A DNA stretch of 64,000 nucleotides, from contig NZ_CP071130.1 in the NCBI RefSeq assembly GCF_017220215.1, positions 248,001 to 312,000 of the forward strand, given 5' to 3'. Of this stretch, positions 1 to 8,760 are shown in pieces (position 1 is the first letter of the stretch; each line of letters begins with the position of its first letter). A program made the translations under genes and the position numbers. This DNA is from Caballeronia sp. M1242. Its GTDB lineage: Bacteria > Pseudomonadota > Gammaproteobacteria > Burkholderiales > Burkholderiaceae. The notes below the pieces were generated by a model that was not told the origin of the DNA, did not search any database, and saw nothing but the letters and a program-made list of their open reading frames with translations.

Positions 1-654
1 TCTCTCAATGCCGACCCGTTCATTGCTGTCGGCAACCTTACCAAGCTCGAGCAATTCCGCGGATTCGCCACGTCGAAACTCGCAGCGGGTCTGCCCGCAG
101 ATTTCCCTATGCTTTCCTGCCCAATCGCGGACGAGGATGCACCTTTCATTCCGGCTGGCGTTATTCGGTATCGCATGAATTTCGGAGCCGCTATCGGAGT
201 AGGTTCGCCTCTGATGACCATGCGACTGCAAATCAACGGTGCCCAAATCTACTGGCTGGCCGACCCGACGGACCCGGAGGTCTGCGCCGCATTCGCGAGG
301 TGGAAGCGCGCCGGCCGGGTGCCGATATCGCTCAATTTCGACAAAGGAAACGAGCGCGAGTGCACGTTCTGCGTGCCGGAAATATCGAAGCGCCTGTCTG
401 GCATGGAAGACCTCCGGGAGTACGCTGGGCAGCCGTTGACTGAGTACGTCTGGAAAAGCATGGTGACGCTATCTGCCAGCGGGAAGCTGCAGCGGCAGGC
501 TACCTCCGACCTTCCCAACGTTCCGCTAGAACGCGTGCTCGTCAACCTTCTGGTGGCGGAGCGCCTGGCGCCTTTCGTGAGAGGGCGGCTGCACGACGTG
601 AAACCGAAAAACGGGATTTTATCCTTCGGACTAGGAAATATGGCTTCAGCGTAG
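1..654 (+). CDS. Hypothetical protein, 5' end outside the window
   Basis: The frame is open from the first base, so the gene starts upstream and only its last 217 codons are visible. The first in-window ATG (109) is probably internal. I do not recognise the family. Visible features are a central stretch LLMTMRLQI-like followed by QIYWLADP, then a basic segment RWKRAGRVPI, and a C-terminal helix VLVNLLVAERLAPF. No signal peptide or membrane segment is seen. The same four blocks recur in the broken copy just downstream, so the two are tandem paralogues. The position next to a Tn7-like module suggests accessory DNA. Function unknown. Confidence 0.6.
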   Translation, partial: SLNADPFIAVGNLTKLEQFRGFATSKLAAGLPADFPMLSCPIADEDAPFIPAGVIRYRMNFGAAIGVGSPLMTMRLQINGAQIYWLADPTDPEVCAAFARWKRAGRVPISLNFDKGNERECTFCVPEISKRLSGMEDLREYAGQPLTEYVWKSMVTLSASGKLQRQATSDLPNVPLERVLVNLLVAERLAPFVRGRLHDVKPKNGILSFGLGNMASA

Positions 655-733
655 CTGGCTCGAACTCACGATGCGCGGCTAAAGATCGCCGCGCCATTAC
701 TCTCTCCTTCGAACACTCTTCGGAATAAGGAAT

Positions 734-1368
734 ATGCAAGCTCACATCTCTATCAATACCGCACACTGGCCCGTCGGTATTGGCGGCATCGTAGACTTGC
801 GGTCACTCCCTGTACGCCCGAAACAAACCCATCGGAATGCGCGCCGACACTCCGGTACTGACGTGTTCGGTCGCGCCCGCAGATGCTGGTTGGCTGTCGA
901 AGAGCAGTGGCCGGGCCTGTTTCGGCTTTGGGTACATTCCGCGCGCAGATGGCCTGCTGATGACCATCCGCGCGCAGATTGGCGGGCTGCAAATCTACTG
1001 CGTCGCAGAGATGGCCGACCCCGGAAGTATGGGCCGCCATCGACAAGTGGAAGAAGGTGCGACGCGTTCCTGTTTTGCACGAGACGCATGAAGGTGAGCG
1101 AACCGACCACGCTTTCGGTGCGTTCGACTTTCCTGTGGGAACGTTGCACAACGAGGCGCATCGGCATCAGCCTGACCCGGAGCCGACGGCTCAAGGGCTC
1201 CAGAGCATAGTATCCTTCTTGGGAAGCGGAGCTTTACAACTGTGGGCAGGAGCGGACATCGCTGGTGTTCCCTTGCAGCAGGTACTGACAAACGTGATTA
1301 TCGCGGAGCGGTTCACGCCGTTTGCAGAAGCGTCGCCGGTTCCCGGTGTAAGGACTCGCCGCAAATGA
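734..1368 (+). pseudogene. Frameshifted tandem paralogue of the upstream hypothetical gene
   Basis: Three reading frames carry, in order, the blocks of the gene ending at 654. LLMTIRAQIGGLQIY plus ADP appears near 953-1021 in one frame. TPEVWAAIDKWKKVRRVPV follows from about 1022 in the next frame. VLTNVIIAERFTPF matches VLVNLLVAERLAPF near the end. At least two frame changes are needed, near 830 and near 1020, so no full product can be made. The upstream copy stays open across the same blocks. Confidence 0.65.
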
Positions 1369-1461
1369 ATGGGAGGTGCGCGTCTTCAGAGCCGCGCGCG
1401 TTCTTGGCTGTCAGTCGCTCTCCCCGAATATGGCAGTTCGCAGACTATGCGACAGAGATTT

Positions 1462-2778
1462 TCATGGCAATGTTGCGGACTTCGACTCCTCGATTTTCCG
1501 TGTCCCCTCCTGGATCATCGCGAACACTCCACGAACACCGCCAAGAACCTCGCGAGGAACGAGCTGCTGCAGCTCGCGTAGATTCGGTGCTCTCCCTGTC
1601 GCGAGAATGTCCTCGACTGCCGCTTCGATCGCTTTCCCAGCTTCAAGTCGGTGTACCTCGCTACGGCCGCGCTGTTGTGCTGTCCACTTTGCCGCGATGA
1701 CGCCCGCCTTCGCATTGTCGATACGGTAGAGTTGTCGCCGATGCACCTCCAGTTGCCGCGCCGCCTCTCTCACGCTGATAGGAATATCTGATTGACGCAC
1801 TTTGTCCATCTGCTCCTTGATGCCGGCGCCGTCGCGCTGGCGCGGCGATGCGCGCTTCCTGTAGTCGGGGAACAGTTCTGCCAACGAAGGAGTTTCACGC
1901 AAGCACGGAACCTCGCCATCAACACATCCAGTCAGCAGCGCCAGGAGCGACACGCCCGTCTGCGATGCGATACGCAAGTGAGCCGCAAGTGTGGGGACGC
2001 CTTGCTTGAACCAGTAATGCACGGTTGACTTGTTCGAGCCGATACGCCGCGCGAACCTTGCGCTCATCCCGTCGTCGAGTTGGTCGACAAGCTTCCGAAC
2101 TCGCTCCATCATGGCGCCGCGATCCGGTGCCGAGATTATCGAAGCCTGCGCGGCCAGAAGCTGCCCGACCTGCGCAGCTTTCCACGTCTCGGCAGCAGAC
2201 GCTGATGCATGCGCCTCTTGAACTCTGCCGAGAGGTGCTCCGCAGTAGCAGCACCATCCAGGAACAACGCATGCAGCGTTGTTCCTCGCCCCGGTACGGC
2301 CGCAGTCTGAGCAGGCATCCGGGAGTCGGGTGCCATGCTTTGCGCAAACATCGATGTCGCCGACATCCCACGCGAGTCGGAAATAGGGCATTCCTCCTTG
2401 AACCAAGTCCTCTTCGAAGCACGCGGCGCACCATCGAGTCGTCGCCGGCGGCTTGCTGCTTTGTGCGATCACGTTGCGCCAAGGACGGAGCGTCAACAAG
2501 TCGAGACGCTCGACGCTCGTCATCGCCGACAACGCGCACGCATATCGTTCCGCGACATCCCCCATGCCGCTGAGGTTCACATCCTTCCAGAAGTTTTTTG
2601 GCGGAGCCGACCAACCGCACGACTTCGAAATTCTGTGCAACAAGTCTGTTGAAGATACGCAATGTGCCACTGCGAGGCGGCAGAAGTAGCTCGTGAGGCT
2701 CTCCACATCCGCGGTTCCGACGCCGATGGGCGGGAATGCATAAAGCGCCGAGCGTGGAGGGCAATTGTCGTCTTCCAT
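1462..2778 (-). CDS. tniQ: TniQ/TnsD-family transposition target-selection protein
   Basis: This 438-residue protein resembles TniQ, the zinc-binding adaptor that couples target DNA to the AAA+ ATPase in Tn7-like and Tn5053-like transposition. The N-terminus carries the family signature ESLTSYFCRLA around residues 25-35. A Cys/His zinc module follows at about 135-185 (WCAACFEEDL, then CAKHG, CSDCG and a CxYC pair). The C-terminal half holds helix-turn-helix-like segments (VREAARQLEVHRRQLYRI), as in TnsD-like members that bind DNA directly. It is last in the operon, 37 bp after the ATPase gene. No CRISPR genes are nearby, so targeting is presumably protein-directed. Length is normal for the family. 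Confidence 0.85.
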   Translation of the reverse strand: MEDDNCPPRSALYAFPPIGVGTADVESLTSYFCRLAVAHCVSSTDLLHRISKSCGWSAPPKNFWKDVNLSGMGDVAERYACALSAMTSVERLDLLTLRPWRNVIAQSSKPPATTRWCAACFEEDLVQGGMPYFRLAWDVGDIDVCAKHGTRLPDACSDCGRTGARNNAACVVPGWCCYCGAPLGRVQEAHASASAAETWKAAQVGQLLAAQASIISAPDRGAMMERVRKLVDQLDDGMSARFARRIGSNKSTVHYWFKQGVPTLAAHLRIASQTGVSLLALLTGCVDGEVPCLRETPSLAELFPDYRKRASPRQRDGAGIKEQMDKVRQSDIPISVREAARQLEVHRRQLYRIDNAKAGVIAAKWTAQQRGRSEVHRLEAGKAIEAAVEDILATGRAPNLRELQQLVPREVLGGVRGVFAMIQEGTRKIEESKSATLP

Positions 2779-2815
2779 CAGGTCGTCCGTGGCAAACTGG
2801 CCGTCTCAGATGCGG

Positions 2816-3811
2816 TCATGCAGCGATCAGGTTGGGGCCGATTCCCGATTCACCATCAAGAATCTCCTCGAGGATGCGATTGTGTTGAGCCTGGGACAAA
2901 AGTGCGCGCTGTAGAGAGGCGGTTGTCCACATATTCGTGATAGTCGCGAATCGGGCCGCACGGACGAGTACGCCGCTGAGGGTGCCTATGCACCCCAAGG
3001 TGTTCTCATGAAGCGCTTTCGAATATTTTGTGAGCTTTCCGCCCCACAGTTCGGGAAGCGTTTTCTCAAATCCGGAGACGCAACGCTCGAACGCCTGGAC
3101 GTCCTCAGGCCGATCTTGCCGGTAGCGTTCGAAATGAACCACGTGAGTTCTGCGCGCGAGCTGCCCCGAGAGGGAAACCAAGTGATGCAGGTCATAGGAG
3201 CCGATGAGCACCATTTGCGTTCCACACAGGTTCGCCAGCGATTTCAACGTGTCGAGTTGAATCTCAAGTCTATTGCGGCCGCGAGTCTGCCGAATGATGT
3301 GTGCGGCTTCGTCGATAACTAGGAACCGCACCTGTCGCGCGCGAAGGCCGCGCTCGACTGCTGTACGCAGAGCCGCGAGCGTTGTTGCCCGGTTGGCGGC
3401 GCGAGGCTTGTTCATTCGGCCGGTTTCCGGGTCGACTCCATAAGCCAGCTTCGGAGACTCCGTATCGTCGTCAAGCTGCGAAAGGATCCGCTGATAGAAG
3501 AGACGCCAGGAGAAGTTGTTTTCCCCAGACGAGGGCGCCTCTGTGAAGAGCGCGGGAATGATCCCACGTTGTCTTTCGAGTTGACCGTGCGCTTGTTTAA
3601 GAGCATTGTTGACGATGTGCTTGGCGAGTGTCGTCTTGCCGGCGCCGCTGGGGCCGCACACCAGCAAGATACTGTCCTGGCTGCCCTCATAGATCAGTGT
3701 GTCGAGTTCAGTCATCACCTCGGTCACGCGCGTGTGTCTGATACGCTTCGCAGCCAACACTTCAATCTGTGAATCGACGTGCGACTTCTCGTTGCCATGT
3801 CCGGCGTTCAT
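2816..3811 (-). CDS. tnsC: TnsC/TniB-type AAA+ transposition ATPase
   Basis: The 331-residue protein is the ATP-dependent regulator that bridges TniQ and the transposase. A Walker A motif (GPSGAGKT) lies at about residues 53-60. A Walker B motif (FLVIDEAAH) lies near 163-171, followed by a sensor-like segment, LIGSYD. An N-terminal basic stretch precedes the P-loop domain. It sits 9 bp after the TnsAB-like gene and 37 bp before tniQ, so the three genes are probably one transcript. The start ATG at 3811 gives the N-terminus expected for the family. No disruption is visible. Confidence 0.85.
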   Translation of the reverse strand: MNAGHGNEKSHVDSQIEVLAAKRIRHTRVTEVMTELDTLIYEGSQDSILLVCGPSGAGKTTLAKHIVNNALKQAHGQLERQRGIIPALFTEAPSSGENNFSWRLFYQRILSQLDDDTESPKLAYGVDPETGRMNKPRAANRATTLAALRTAVERGLRARQVRFLVIDEAAHIIRQTRGRNRLEIQLDTLKSLANLCGTQMVLIGSYDLHHLVSLSGQLARRTHVVHFERYRQDRPEDVQAFERCVSGFEKTLPELWGGKLTKYSKALHENTLGCIGTLSGVLVRAARFATITNMWTTASLQRALLSQAQHNRILEEILDGESGIGPNLIAA

Positions 3812-3820
3812 TTGAGCCTC

Positions 3821-6532
3821 CTATAAGTCGGCGAAGTGATCAAGGTCCGCAAGCACAGCACCACCGACGTCCAGCTCCCGAGCCAGCGGTGCGCCATCAG
3901 AGGAGCAATATTCAGATGCCAGTCTGCGCGCAGCGGGCGGCTCGCCTACCAGCACGCTGCGATGAGGGGCTGCGATGGGTTCGATGTTCGCCATATGCAG
4001 TCCGGTGTACAGGTCCTTGTTCTCCGACTGCCGCTCGAGCTCCAATGCGAGTGCTCCTTCTGGCTTGAACACCCGAAGGAACTCCCGCAGGCGCTGGGCA
4101 TGTTGCTCGTCGTCAGCAGGCGCTGTGAGATGGCTGTTGTATTCGGCAGTCAGAGCACGTTTGTCCACTTCAGTCAGTTGACCAAGCCCGTAGAGGCTTC
4201 TACTGATGGCTCGAACCCATCCGTCTTTTAGCAGGACGTAGACAGATGACTTGTCCCACGGATCGTTGCGCGTTGCCAGCGACTCGCCAGCGACCTTTGG
4301 CAACTTGAAGGATGGATTCCAATAGAATCGATTGTCGACTTTCACGCCGCGCTGAGAGTTCACTGTACGGACGCCGGAGCGGTCGACGGGCGGACAGGTC
4401 GCGATCAGGAAATCCCGATTAAACACGATGTGCCGTTGAGGGCGGTGTCCGTTCTCTCGTAGGCCACGGCGAAACGCATCTCGCGGTGATTCGCCCAACG
4501 CGGGATGTGTCTGCTGGTCGTAATAATCGAAGGCCCAGTGCTGCAGCCCAAGATATAGACAGCGCAAAGTCCACTCGGCGAGCTTCTTTGGCAGATGTGA
4601 GCCTGTCACCATCCGTATGTTCTTTGTCGCCTTCGTGTTGCCCGCGAGGTTGTGAATGTATTCGGTGTTGAGCCGACCGAACATGCGCTCGAGTACCGCA
4701 CCATGTCGCGGTTCTCCTTTTGGACGGAAGCGCAAATGCGTGCGCATCACACGAAGGAACGTTTGGAATGCCAGTGTCATGAAGTCGCGACCGTTGTCGA
4801 CAATGAAAAATTCCGGAAGGCGATTGCACCGGCGCACCAAGTCCCGAATGACCATCATGACCGAGCGATATGAAGGCGGATCGAAAGTGAGATAGAAGGC
4901 GAGCACTCGCCTTGACCAAGCGTCAACTGCCAGCGTTAACCAAGGACGCCCCAACGGCTTGCCGGTACGACTCGAGATGAGCTCGATGTCGACCTCGGTA
5001 TGATCTATATGGACGTATTGGAAGGGGCGACTGCCGTGGACAGGAGTGTCGTAGTAGAGGACATCGACGAAAAGAGCTTCCTGGTACGCAATGCGTTTTC
5101 CATGGCGAGTTCGTACGTCGCGATTCGTCTTGCGCGCTTTGATCCGTGCAATCAAGGTCGGGTATGAAGGAGCCTTCTCGCCCGTGCCATCGAAGGCGAT
5201 GACCATGTGGTGGTAGCACACCGTGTAGTTGATGGCGTCGCTGGTGCGCCACTCGGTGTCGATGACCTCGTCCATGCGGGTGAACTGCGTTTCGGTGAGC
5301 CTCGGCGTCCGATTACCTTTCGCCGCGTTGTTGGGTACCAGCGCAAGCGCAGCATTATCACCGTTAGCCAGAGCAACGAGTCGTCGAGCCAACCAACGTC
5401 TAAGTGTCCGCGACGATACGTGTCCGTCGGTATTCATCGAGTCGAGGATCGTCTGTCTGCGAAGGGCGGTTTCCAGTTCCGCCTGCGAGTATCGACTAAC
5501 GTCCGTACCTGATGTTGTTCCCTCGGTAGGGACTGCTGTGATTTGATTCTTTTCGTGCGCAAGTTCAATCCAATCACGCGTGAGCTCGACGTTCGTGCCA
5601 TCCTGCCGACTGCACACGATCGATTCCTCTCCGACGAGGGCCATCGTCAGCTCCTGGCCATCAAACAGGAACCGGGAACCCGCGGCGATTTCGAGCGAGA
5701 AGGACTCCGCTCTGGGCAGCCACCGGAGGCCGCTATTCGCGATGAGCAGGTCGCGTAGCGCTGCGTCACGGTAGAGAAAGAACGCTCGCTTGTCTGCGAG
5801 TGGCTCCAGGTCGAGAGCTGTCGCGACGAGGTTCTCAGCGATGGCCTGATTGAGGAAGTCGGCGGAGAAACCGTATGGAGCCTCGAGCAACTCGAAGAAG
5901 GATAGGGCGCCTTGTTCAGCTAAGGCGGCGTTGAGCCGATCGACGCTCTCCGGAGAAAGCGGTTTCGCTCCCGGCAGGAAATAGTCGGCTAAGTCAAGGA
6001 GATTCTCGATGCGTCGACGTGGAATGCACTCTTCGCTAAAGACTCGGTACCGCACACCCAACTCGGCAAGCTGCTTCTCAATCTGCGGGGAGCACCATTG
6101 GCCGTCGCTCGCACGAACGTAACGGTAAGGGTATTTCTCCGCAAGACGCAGCAGCTTCGCTTCGGATTTCCACTCCTCGAGCGTGAAGCCGTCGCTGCGA
6201 ATGGTGAGATAATCCGGGACGTGCTGGATCTTTTTGATTGCGCCGGTGGATTCGTCTACGAGATTGAGCTTGAGCTCGCATGGCTGCGCATAGTATTCCA
6301 GGACGTCTTTCGCGTGTTCCTTGGTCACGGCAACCGCAAACTCGATATGTCGGCTTTCGGTCCGGATGTCGCGCGCCATCTTCTCACTCGCGAGAACGGT
6401 GATGACGTTCCCACCTCGAGAGCTCACGTCGCGAACCGGTGCGTGCAACCGCGCGTGCGCGACGAGCTTCTGGCCGGCAGGCGGCGTGCCGAGGCGTTCA
6501 AAAAGCTCAGCAAGTTGAGATTTGCTCAGCAT
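3821..6532 (-). CDS. TnsA-TnsB fusion transposase
   Basis: This 903-residue protein appears to join two Tn7 transposase subunits. Residues 1-200 look like the TnsA endonuclease that cuts the 5' strand: an acidic residue in HIEFAV (E64), D107 in HVPDYLTI and E120-W-K122 fit the D...ExK catalytic layout. The middle is a TnsB/Mu-type DDE integrase. The likely catalytic residues are D of HIDHTEVD near 507, D of VDNGRDF near 578 and E of VLERMFG near 614, preceded by helix-turn-helix segments (SRTLRRWLARR). The C-terminal tail would contact the ATPase. TnsAB fusions are known in some Tn7-like elements. Start ATG 6532. The element ends were not located. Confidence 0.82.
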   Translation of the reverse strand: MLSKSQLAELFERLGTPPAGQKLVAHARLHAPVRDVSSRGGNVITVLASEKMARDIRTESRHIEFAVAVTKEHAKDVLEYYAQPCELKLNLVDESTGAIKKIQHVPDYLTIRSDGFTLEEWKSEAKLLRLAEKYPYRYVRASDGQWCSPQIEKQLAELGVRYRVFSEECIPRRRIENLLDLADYFLPGAKPLSPESVDRLNAALAEQGALSFFELLEAPYGFSADFLNQAIAENLVATALDLEPLADKRAFFLYRDAALRDLLIANSGLRWLPRAESFSLEIAAGSRFLFDGQELTMALVGEESIVCSRQDGTNVELTRDWIELAHEKNQITAVPTEGTTSGTDVSRYSQAELETALRRQTILDSMNTDGHVSSRTLRRWLARRLVALANGDNAALALVPNNAAKGNRTPRLTETQFTRMDEVIDTEWRTSDAINYTVCYHHMVIAFDGTGEKAPSYPTLIARIKARKTNRDVRTRHGKRIAYQEALFVDVLYYDTPVHGSRPFQYVHIDHTEVDIELISSRTGKPLGRPWLTLAVDAWSRRVLAFYLTFDPPSYRSVMMVIRDLVRRCNRLPEFFIVDNGRDFMTLAFQTFLRVMRTHLRFRPKGEPRHGAVLERMFGRLNTEYIHNLAGNTKATKNIRMVTGSHLPKKLAEWTLRCLYLGLQHWAFDYYDQQTHPALGESPRDAFRRGLRENGHRPQRHIVFNRDFLIATCPPVDRSGVRTVNSQRGVKVDNRFYWNPSFKLPKVAGESLATRNDPWDKSSVYVLLKDGWVRAISRSLYGLGQLTEVDKRALTAEYNSHLTAPADDEQHAQRLREFLRVFKPEGALALELERQSENKDLYTGLHMANIEPIAAPHRSVLVGEPPAARRLASEYCSSDGAPLARELDVGGAVLADLDHFADL

Positions 6533-6618
6533 GGCGTGTGGCGGGAACGCAATCAGGATGAGATCGTGTAGGGAGGCGCGTTGTCGATGTGACCCGAGCG
6601 GCGCGCATACGATGAAAT

Positions 6619-6628
6619 GCTATATAGC
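6619..6628. promoter_or_regulatory. Perfect palindrome between divergent genes
   Basis: GCTATATAGC is a perfect 10-bp inverted repeat in the 146-bp gap between the divergently transcribed transposase gene and the DUF6471-like gene. A short AT-rich palindrome here could be an operator for either promoter. No binding partner can be named. Confidence 0.3.
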
Positions 6629-6678
6629 GCAAGTGCAGACAGCGAGCGTGAAGGATCAAACGAACCAAGAAGCAAGCA

Positions 6679-6930
6679 ATGAGCAAACGACCGAATGCGG
6701 TTCCGGAAACGGATAATGTCTACGAGGAGTGGGAGGAGGAGGCGAGGGAGCTCATCGTGTCGAAGATGAACGAACTCAAACTCAGCTTTAAGGAGTTGGC
6801 GCTTCGGCTTGAGCGCCTCGGAGTCGTTGAGTCTGCGGGTCAGCTTAACCGCAAGATCAATCGCAAACGGTTCTCCGCGGCCTTCATGCTCGCATGCCTC
6901 GACGCGATGGAGGAGGAAACCTCCAGCTAG
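6679..6930 (+). CDS. DUF6471-like small protein
   Basis: The product is 83 residues: an acidic N-terminus followed by one DUF6471-like helical unit (LSFKELALRLERLGV, then LNRKINRKRFSAAF and a final helix). The domain is of unknown function. Its helix-loop-helix pattern resembles a small DNA-binding fold, which is inference. The gene is divergent from the transposase operon, with a palindrome between them. The double-domain gene at 8175 has the same unit twice (LARRLVEGGV and KVHRGTFRF), so this part of the island has repeated use of the family. The ribosome-binding site is weak. A transposon-linked regulator is possible but unproven. Confidence 0.65.
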   Translation: MSKRPNAVPETDNVYEEWEEEARELIVSKMNELKLSFKELALRLERLGVVESAGQLNRKINRKRFSAAFMLACLDAMEEETSS

Positions 6931-6949
6931 CAAAATGGATCGCTCCGTT

Positions 6950-6969
6950 GCACCGGTCGCTGCCGGTGC
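6950..6969. terminator. Hairpin between convergent genes
   Basis: GCACCGG and CCGGTGC form a 7-bp stem with a 6-nt loop. It lies in the gap between the plus-strand gene ending at 6930 and the minus-strand gene ending at 7026. No T-run follows, so it is only a candidate bidirectional terminator. Confidence 0.3.
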
Positions 6970-7025
6970 AGTGTTGGCGTTGATCTTCTCTCTCTCGGTC
7001 GACATCGCCGCCTCCGCCATCACGG

Positions 7026-7403
7026 CTACTCCGGTTCCGTGCGAGAAAATGGTTCGCGTTGCCACTGCATCAACAGGCGACGGAGGTGGAGCGTATGGGT
7101 CGGAACTCGCGTAGCCAGGGTGGCACGGAACAATGCGGCGGCTTGCGGGTAGCGCTGCTGCGCCGGCTTTTGTGCGTCACGTCTCGTCGCTTTGAGGTAC
7201 CCCTTGAAGGTGGGACGTCGAAGGTTCGAAACGACATCTTCCAGCATATCCACGTCGAGGTCGCGTCGGCTAACACGCGATCTGAGCATCCAGAATTCCA
7301 AGGCGGGCCAGACCGTCCCGGCCCATTCTTCGCGAAGTTCTCTCTTTGAGGTTTTCATTTTCCAGGTTCCAACTGAGGTTTGCTTGGGGGCCGGTGAGTT
7401 CAT
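7026..7403 (-). CDS. Hypothetical basic protein
   Basis: About 125 residues from the ATG at 7403; further ATGs at 7358 and 7526 are possible. The central part (EEWAGTVWPALEFW, then RVSRRDLDVDMLE and RRPTFKGYLKA) has an amphipathic-helix rhythm. It is loosely reminiscent of the DUF6471 units nearby, but I cannot align it convincingly. The product is strongly basic with no membrane segment. The HAD-like gene upstream is on the same strand, 130 bp away. The opposite strand also has an open frame, so coding status is uncertain. Confidence 0.4.
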   Translation of the reverse strand: MNSPAPKQTSVGTWKMKTSKRELREEWAGTVWPALEFWMLRSRVSRRDLDVDMLEDVVSNLRRPTFKGYLKATRRDAQKPAQQRYPQAAALFRATLATRVPTHTLHLRRLLMQWQREPFSRTEPE

Positions 7404-7532
7404 CTGCGCAGCGCGTTTTACGGAGCGGATTGACGCGAGGGTTACACGCTTTAACCCGTCGCGTCGAAGGCCGGAAGTGGCACCTTTGCGTTCGAGCGTG
7501 GTCGAACGCACGATGAAAGGTAGCACTGCGAC

Positions 7533-8033
7533 CTAATCTAAGCTCTGCGAGTCAACGAACCGACGCAAAGTGGCGACAAACTCGGCTGGACACTTGATGT
7601 CCGACTCGCTCACACAGATAGATCGATGTAGTAGCTCGGTAGGAATTGCACTTCGCGAGGCATCGACGATGATGATCTGAGTGGGCTTGCGTCTCGCCAC
7701 GTCCTCACGTAGCAATTCGGCTCTTGCGCGGTACTCGACTGGACGACTGTGCAGCCGATTGCCGCTGATTGTTGCGCCAATCGCTTTTTGTGCTATACCA
7801 GCCGGTAGGAGGCGAAGGAGTCGTCGGAAACCGTAGTCGACCACCAGCCAACTGTTGAGGACGATCGCGAGCTTCGTCTCGTGCGCGACGATGGTGGACA
7901 CTGGTTCGAGTAGTGATAAGGGCTCCGGGCGAGGTAGTGTGCGCGCAGTGCACTCGCCGGTATGGCTGCGTGCGTGGGTGCGAAGCAGAACTCCTTCGAC
8001 ACCGAGGTAGAGGATCGAGATCGGGTAGTCCAT
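7533..8033 (-). CDS. HAD-domain-like protein lacking the usual catalytic Asp
   Basis: The 166 residues resemble the short HAD-domain proteins common in Burkholderia islands. The first strand reads ISILYLGVEGVLL where active members have a DxDG motif, so the nucleophile Asp is replaced. VLNSW stands where motif II (T/S-S-W) is expected. LPAGIAQKAIGATI, RREDVAR-like and TQIIIVDAS segments follow the usual order. The loss of the motif I Asp suggests a catalytically dead member or a non-enzymatic role, which is inference. Start ATG 8033 was chosen because the fold begins there; 8042 and 8192 are in-frame alternatives. It is divergent from the DUF6471-like gene at 8175. Confidence 0.55.
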   Translation of the reverse strand: MDYPISILYLGVEGVLLRTHARSHTGECTARTLPRPEPLSLLEPVSTIVAHETKLAIVLNSWLVVDYGFRRLLRLLPAGIAQKAIGATISGNRLHSRPVEYRARAELLREDVARRKPTQIIIVDASRSAIPTELLHRSICVSESDIKCPAEFVATLRRFVDSQSLD

Positions 8034-8110
8034 GGCGGCCATGCTCGTATGCCGCGAGTTGTCTGCAGGCGCTGGGGACCTCCTTTGTTGGATTGCGGCG
8101 GGGAGGGAGT

Positions 8111-8142
8111 CCTCTCGAGCAGTTTTTCTTTGTGTTGAGAGG
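8111..8142. promoter_or_regulatory. Conserved hairpin upstream of the DUF6471 double-domain gene
   Basis: CCTCTC and GAGAGG form an inverted repeat around a T-rich loop, 33 bp before the start of the 8175 gene. The same arms, with a loop of similar length and the following CATGGGT, recur at 9197-9228 in the relic copy. Retention in both copies suggests a functional control element, either an operator or a leader hairpin. Confidence 0.4.
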
Positions 8143-8174
8143 CGGCATGGGTATTCATTGGTGAATTCAAGCAC

Positions 8175-8732
8175 ATGGCGGCGAAAATGCAAGGGGAAGA
8201 AGGGCAGACCGTCGACTCAGCCTGGGCTCATCTCGCGTCCAGAGCGGTTCGGGCCGCGTTGGTGCATAGGGGTGTGAATTATGAAGACCTCGCACGCCGG
8301 CTTGTCGAGGGCGGGGTTCAGGAGTCGGCACGTTCGATCGAAGGTAAGGTGCATCGAGGTACTTTTCGCTTCACCTTCTTTCTCCAGGTGCTCCGCGCGG
8401 CGGGGTCTGCGCTTCCGGGCACATGGTTGTGTCCGAAACAGAATAATGAGTCTTGGGAGGCACGTGCGACACGGGTCTTCAGGGCAGACCTCTCAGCTCA
8501 GCCTTGGCTGGACACGGACATGTTGAGTAGTCGGCTTGAGGAGGTCGGCGTACATGTTGACGCGGAATCGCTCGAGAGCCAGATAGAGGACGGGACGTTC
8601 AGCGCGGCGTTGTATTTCCAAAGCGCGACGGTCTGCCGCTTTGACGCCCTGTGGCTCTATTTGGACATCGCCGCCGTCAACGAAGTCGCGGCAAACAGAA
8701 CGTTGCGCGAACAACGATCTGCGGATGACTAA
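8175..8732 (+). CDS. Protein with two DUF6471-like units
   Basis: A 185-residue product carries two successive DUF6471-like units. The first is at about 12-70 (VRAALVHRGVNYEDLARRL, then EGKVHRGTFRFTFFL). The second is at about 95-150 (FRADLSAQPW, SRLEEVGV, SQIEDGTFSAALY). The tail DIAAVNEVAANRTL follows. The second unit is more diverged than the first. The family function is unknown. A hairpin upstream and the last 80 bp of the gene are duplicated in the relic at 9197-9375. Start ATG 8175 directly precedes the first unit. Confidence 0.7.
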   Translation: MAAKMQGEEGQTVDSAWAHLASRAVRAALVHRGVNYEDLARRLVEGGVQESARSIEGKVHRGTFRFTFFLQVLRAAGSALPGTWLCPKQNNESWEARATRVFRADLSAQPWLDTDMLSSRLEEVGVHVDAESLESQIEDGTFSAALYFQSATVCRFDALWLYLDIAAVNEVAANRTLREQRSADD

Positions 8733-8760
8733 GATTTCCTTGGATTTCTCGCACAATGGC

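Noticed and set aside
1462..6532. CRISPR-associated transposon
   Set aside because: A TniQ/TnsC/TnsAB set can belong to one, but no cas genes or repeat array lie in the window and TniQ has its own DNA-binding-like segments.
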